A DNA stretch of 64,000 bases from assembly GCF_009730915.1 (NCBI RefSeq), contig NC_052484.1, positions 2,818,054 to 2,882,053 of the forward strand. Reading direction: 5' to 3'. Of the stretch, positions 58,704 to 64,000 are shown piece after piece (the first letter of the stretch is position 1; each line of letters begins with the position of its first letter). The position numbers and the translations under genes are program-made. The notes beneath the pieces were generated by a model. The model did no database searches, had not been told where the DNA came from, and saw only the letters and a list, made by a program, of their open reading frames with translations. Source of the stretch: Dioscorea cayenensis subsp. rotundata (taxonomy: Eukaryota > Streptophyta > Magnoliopsida > Dioscoreales > Dioscoreaceae).

Positions 58704-61102
58704 ATGGAGGGGGAAGCATCAAAAAGGCACTGGAATTTGTCAATAATTTTTAAAGATTTTGATAAAAAAATAGAAAGCTTTTAAATCTTGTCTTGTTTGA
58801 TTCCTTTTGGTGTTTGAAGGATTGCTGTAGTGACTGGTGCAAACAAAGGGATTGGGTTGGAGATTGTGAAGCAGCTTGCAAGCAATGGAATCATAGTGTT
58901 GTTGACTGCTAGGGATGAGACGAGAGGCAATGAAGCTGTTGAGAAGCTCAAAGATTCTGGCTTCTCTGATGTGGTTTTTCATCAGTTGGATGTGTCTGAC
59001 ACTGCTAGCATCACCTCTTTGGCTGACTTCATCAAAACTGAATTTGGGAAGCTTGATATCTTGGTAATTGATCTAAATCACAATTTTATGGCATGAATGT
59101 TATTAAAATTCATTCACTGATGCTACTGCATTTTATTGTCTATGATGTGGGGGGAGTACTTTCTTCAGCAAGAAAAGAAAAGGAACTAGCTATATGTATC
59201 TGTTTTTTATGCTATATTAGTACTTTGCAGATTTCTAGCATTATGTATAATCAGAGTTTTGCTCCTTGTGGTGATCATTTTGTTCATATCCAATCCAATT
59301 CTTCCTTTTTTCAGTACCTTTTTCCGCATTCATCCCTTTTTCAGTAACTTTTGGCACAGAGTAATTTATTATTATCATAGAACCACACATAATTAACACT
59401 GTTTTGTCACCGTTTATTTTTGTGTTAAACTTCTGGAGCTGAATGAGATGAAAGTATATGCTATTAAATTGTTTAATATTGAATTTGATTGAGTTGTAGA
59501 TCTGTCTCTAGTTATCCCTTACATGCACAACTGTTGAACTGATGTGTTGATTGGGAAATGAAGATATTGTTAGGGACGCAGTGGCTCAGGACTATAGTCC
59601 CACATCGCCTGTGGGAATCAATCCCTCTAGTCTTATATACCTTTACCAAACCTTTCCTGTAACTCGGGTTATGAAGAAGTTAGGGTGGTGGGTCCCTATA
59701 TTAACAAATATGAGTGCTTGATGCCACCTAGTGATTTTTTGGAAGTATGAGTGACATTAATGAAACATCCAGTGTTTATCCCTTTCATTACATATCACTT
59801 AAGTTGCAGCTTGGAACATATCTTAGATCAATTTTGTTTTTCTTTTCAATATAGAGCAACAAACACAGAGAGTTAGCTTCATTCTGCATTTATTTGCTTA
59901 TTTTACTGTTGGAAATGAAAGAATTCTTTTTTGACTTCCTATCCTTGTGAAGGTTAACAATGCTGCAGTTCTTGGAATCCTTGTAGACCTTCAGTATTTA
60001 GATTCATCAACAAAAGAAAGCATCGAGGTAAGCATCATTTACTTTTACTAGCAATGGATATGGTTTCTTGATTTTCAATCACTAAGTTGTTAATGAAACT
60101 TGCAATTTATCCGAACTGAGGACTAATTTACTTAACAAGTCTTGTAGCAAGGTGGGTTGCCGATTTTCTTGAAGCTATTAGAGGCAGCTGAACAGGATTT
60201 CGAGAAGGCAGAGGAATGTTTGAACATTAACTATTATGGCACCAAGAAAGTAATAGATGCTTTCATGCCACTTCTTCAATTATCAAATTCACCTAGAATT
60301 GTGAATGTTACCTCTGCTGCTGGAGAGCTTCAGGTGATGAAAACAAAAATTTTGATTTTTTTCAAGTTTTCTTTCTTCTCATCTTTTTGCACTATGGATA
60401 TGGGAACTGATTAATGAAAAGAAAAGATGAGGAGAAACCATTTTCTTGTGTTCTATTTGATGATGAAGAAAACAAGATTTTTATGAACATGATTTGAAAA
60501 GCATTATGTTCAAATTTTCTTTTAACTGTTCAATGCTTAGTTCAGTTTGAGGATTTATCTTTTCTGAATATTTTGAATTGCTTTTCTTCTTTGTTTAATC
60601 CTCTTATCTTTTAGAATGAATTATAATAAAACTATTGTGAATATATATATATATATCATAAACTATGCATTGTTTAATATAATGTAGATACATTATATTC
60701 CTCTGGATTCATTATATCTTTCAGCATATTCCTGGTGAGAGCATCAGAAGAGAATTCAGTGATGCAGAAGGCTTGAGTGAAGAGAAATTAGATGAACTGT
60801 TGCAACACTTTTTAAGTGATTTCAAAGCAAAGAACTTGGAGGAACATGGCTGGCCAACACTAGTATCTGCATACAGAATTTCAAAAGTAGCTTTGAATGC
60901 ACTTACGAGAATTCTCGCAAAGAAGTATCCCAAATTCTGTATCAACTGTGTACATCCTGGCTTTGTGAAAACTGATATAACTTATAATACCGGGACTGAA
61001 ACTATTGAGGAAGGTGCAAAAGGTCCGGTGACGTTGGCTTTGCTTCCTGATGGCGGCCCTTCAGGGTTTTACTATGATCATACATCAGTATCAACTTATT
61101 GA
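58704..61102 (+). CDS. SDR gene I: salutaridine reductase / menthone reductase-like dehydrogenase (inverted copy)
   Basis: Exons: 58704-58726, 58820-59063, 59953-60027, 60148-60333, 60725-61102; 301 aa. This is the only intact copy on the plus strand. Intron 1 starts with GC (AAAAAG|GCACTG) where the sister genes have GT. GC-AG introns are spliced in plants, but the change may lower efficiency. Catalytic and cofactor residues are present (TGANKGIG, R39, N142, S170, Y226, K230). VNVSS reads VNVTS, which keeps the second, catalytic Ser. The exon 5 stop comes one codon early (STY-stop). A 139-bp solo LTR sits in intron 2. Exon 5 and the downstream flank are nearest to gene F, so it probably arose from an F-like copy by inverted duplication. 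Confidence 0.88.
59568..59706. mobile_element. short solo LTR in intron 2 of SDR gene I
   Basis: The 139-bp insertion begins TGTTAGGGACG and ends CCCTATATTAACA (TG...CA ends). It is absent from intron 2 of the sister copies. Its flanks (gatat and aatat) fit a 5-bp duplication with one mismatch. It contains 'agtcccacatcg', a word I associate with small plant LTR (TRIM-like) elements. Confidence 0.75.
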
Positions 61103-62200
61103 AAAAATTGTTACATTAGTGTTGTTGAAATATGTTATATTAAGAAAGTATATGTTAGGATCAAAATATAATTTCTATCCTAGTATATTGACAGACTTTA
61201 AATTATATTTGGTGTTATTATTACTTGGAAATGATATTTATGTTTAACAGATTATTATTTAGAATGTTTTGTATATTGGATAATATTATTATTAAGTAAT
61301 ACTCTATGTTTAGTGAAACACAAGTCTATATAATCAAGAGTCTCAGTGTTGTATGAATATGGAAGATCTATTGTAAGTATGCTCATGTGAACCATCTTCA
61401 CATGGACCATGGTTATCTCTTTGACATTTGCATTTAATAAATATATCTCTTTTTTAAATGTATTAACTACTAATAACATGGGCTGAGAATTCATTGTTTG
61501 ATATAGACATGCACATGCACAGAATTTTGAGAGACTTAAGTTGCTTTCTTCATGAATTTGTTTAGACAGTTGAAGTGACCTAAAAAATATATGAAAAATT
61601 TGTCATACTAGATACAAAAATGTAGTCTGGTTGCTCTTTTATTTTGAATGAGCTTTTTACTGACAAATGCATGTACTATTGTGTTTTAGTACCATGTAAT
61701 ATAAACTATTTGCAAAAAAATTCCAAAATGCTTAACTCCGTTGATTTAAACTTGAATTTATTATTTTGCCCTTGTTTACATTACTAAAATATCTATTTAA
61801 GTCTACCTCTAATTATAACTTGAATGGTTTTTAAATACTATACAAATAAACATGAATGGTTCTTATTAGTACATTATTTAGTAATATAAATAGGGGCAAA
61901 AATATAAATTCAAGACCATTTTTACTCACATCAACAAGAATTAACAGAATTAAGTGTTTTGGCACATTTTGACAAATAGTTTATACTTCGATTGTACTAA
62001 AGTGTTACAAGTCTAACCACAAGTCCCGAATTGACAAAAAGACAAATCATACGGTATTTTATCAAAATTTCCCCTTTTTTATTTTATATGCTTGATTTTT
62101 TTGTAATGATCAACATGCGGATGGTAAATGTTTCATTTTTTTTTTGGTAAAAAATTATATGTTGGTGTCTCCCCTTATTCTTTATGCTCTATTTGTTCCT
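61103..62200. other. downstream flank of SDR gene I (inverted array flank)
   Basis: 61103-61640 is close to the reverse complement of the flank below gene F (47230-47765). 62080-62200 resembles the reverse complement of the block near 46330-46440. Array similarity ends at about 62200. No gene is seen. Confidence 0.65.
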
Positions 62201-62845
62201 GAGAGTTGCTTCAAGATAAAACCAGCATGGATGTTTTTTTAATGTTAAATGTGGGTGCTCCAATGCTTTTTAAATGCTTCTACACATATGCTCTTTAGAA
62301 TAATCATTGGTAATTTATGTTCTTTGTTTTAAATTTGTCATGTTTAAGAGAGATGTAAAACATGTGGTTAGTGAGGGCTAGTTAATAGAGTTCATACAAT
62401 GCGAGCCTTTTTTTTTATATATATATTTAATTGAGAACATGTGAATGAATGTTTTTTTTTAATAAATGTGGATAAATAATTTTTTATTAAAAAGAATGAA
62501 CAAATGAAAAATCATGTGGTGGCATATGTCTGAATTTGATTTAAATTCATATTAGACTTATCACAGGATCAAACACTCAACCTTTGAGTAAATTACGGTG
62601 GTTAAACTCAAAATTTTAATTAAATTGAGAATAATTTACATTTAAATATTTATTTATAATTTATAATTTTATAATTTTTAATTATTATTTTTTAATCTCT
62701 AATCTATTGGAGGGCTAGCCCACAATGAATAGAAGCCATGGGCCATCCTAGATACTCAAACACTAGTTGCCTCGGTGTGTTTAAATTTGTCTTTTGACCC
62801 TCTTTTAGAATTAAAAATAAAATTTTAATATTAAGGATGTTTTAG

Positions 62846-63150
62846 AAAGATTGAAAATTTTTATTGGATATGGTGTGGCTTTACTCTAAAATAAATCTCT
62901 TAGATAATATTATTTTTTAGAAAATAAAGAACAATTTTCATCGACCACTAGTAACTAGTGACTCATCACCACAAGCGACAACAACCATCTACCAGTGCCC
63001 ATTGGAAGTTGGCAACTAGTGACCCTCTAATACTGGCCACCAACAATCCACCACCGGTTATCCCCCATTACTGATGATCAGTGATCAGTGACAAATAATT
63101 TGATGTCCTCGGCAATCGGCATCCAATAGTTATTGACACACTACCACCAG

Positions 63151-63192
<42 letters not shown>

Positions 63193-63780
63193 ATATTTAT
63201 TGAAGAACCCCAAAGATTATTTTGGTTATATTAGTATATGACATTGCCTTCCATTACTTTCAATTGATAGTTTAATAAATTTTTTTTAGTTAACTTCGGC
63301 TCCAAAGTTTCAAGAATTTGGAGTGAATTTACCTTAACAAAGAAACTCCCATATAATATCATTTCTCAAAATTAAAAATAAAAAAAATTGAGGAATTGTT
63401 CATGAAACTAAAAATTTTCCTGGTGTGACTTTATTCTATAAAAAAAACTCTCAAATAATATTACTCTTTTGAATAATAACATAAAAAAATTTATAACAAG
63501 GATGATTTAAGACTATGAAAACGTTTGGAGGATCATTCACGAAATTGAAAAAGTTTTTTCAAAGATCTAACGTGTGACTTTACTCCAAAAAAAATCTCCC
63601 AAATAATATCATTTCTTAGATATGAAAATAAAATAGTTTAATTTTAAGGATGTTTTAGAAAAAGAATAAAAAAAATTAAGTGATTGTTTAGGAAAATAAA
63701 AGATTTTCAAGGACCTAGCATGACTTTAACCTAACAAATAATCTTCAAAATAATATTATTTCTTAGAATTACATATAAAA
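62846..63780. repeat. degenerate tandem repeats
   Basis: Units sharing 'gactttactc(t/c)(a)aaa...aatctc(t/c)(c/t)a(g/a)ataatatta(t)ttt(c)tta' start near 62877, 63424, 63578 and 63722. Units in the right-hand cluster are spaced by about 150 bp. They are diverged and A/T-rich, with no sign of an element border. Confidence 0.5.
63153..63190. repeat. (TTA)n microsatellite
   Basis: About 12 TTA units. Confidence 0.93.
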
Positions 63781-64000
63781 AACTTTTGGGGATTGCCACC
63801 GACAATAGCTTAGTAGAAGGCGCTTAACTCCCATACAAGAGGTCGATTCACTGCCTCTCCAATGCATAATTAAAAGGTATTAATATAAGTGTATATATTT
63901 GTCAATGGTGGATTTAGATATTTTATATAATGGGGTCCATATATATATATATAGTATAAATTTACACTATAAATATAAATGAATAATTTTTTTGTTATAC

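Larger units (their letters stand above)
62201..64000. other. AT-rich right flank
   Basis: No gene or RNA is seen. It contains the TTA microsatellite and degenerate tandem repeats listed separately, and a moderately C-rich stretch (62940-63150) without a usable frame. Confidence 0.5.

Overview
This is AT-rich plant nuclear DNA from a eudicot. The evidence is GT-AG introns, a 15-exon MLO gene with a dicot-type C-terminus, Copia, Athila-like, LINE, MULE, hAT-like and Stowaway elements, and long microsatellites. The species cannot be named from sequence alone. The MLO and short-chain dehydrogenase (SDR) types are common in asterids, but that is only a hint.

Left part (1-15 kb). After about 3.4 kb of AT-rich flank lies a complete plus-strand MLO gene (3403-9343, 15 exons, 560 aa). 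It has the [DE]-F-[ST]-F C-terminal signature of the powdery-mildew-susceptibility clade. Next come traces of a very old SDR copy (exons 1-2 at about 11.25-11.47 kb). Then follows an internally deleted Copia element (11890-14854) with near-identical LTRs, a perfect 5-bp target duplication, a primer binding site and degenerate gag/pol.

Middle and right parts (15-62 kb). A tandem array of SDR genes of the salutaridine reductase / menthone-neomenthol reductase type fills this region. Each full copy has five exons (23, 244, 75, 186 and about 381 nt; introns in phase 2,0,0,0) and encodes about 302 aa. Copies A, B, D, E and F (minus strand) and I (plus strand) look intact. Copy C has five independent lesions, including a 169-bp solo LTR in exon 2. 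G is an exon-5 remnant with stops, and H is an exon 4-5 remnant with a lost catalytic Tyr. A second, much older SDR relic lies upstream of C, D, E, F and H, so the repeat unit in that part of the array is 'gene plus relic', about 8 kb long. The array changes strand near 53-56 kb. Degenerate Copia coding sequence, telomere-like repeats and a GAGCTC-rich hAT-like element mark that junction.

Mobile DNA is dense inside the array: a 1.5-kb Mutator-like element with about 400-bp inverted termini that carries pieces of two unrelated host genes (a PR-1/CAP protein and a KRP/ICK cyclin-kinase inhibitor), an Athila-type ORF1, a 5'-truncated LINE, several MITEs and two short solo LTRs. The last 2 kb is AT-rich, with a TTA microsatellite and degenerate tandem repeats.

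The SDR copies probably supply a family of NADPH-dependent carbonyl reductases of specialised metabolism. The sequence gives no sign that MLO and the SDRs are functionally linked. Exon boundaries were placed by hand from splice sites, reading frame and comparison between copies.
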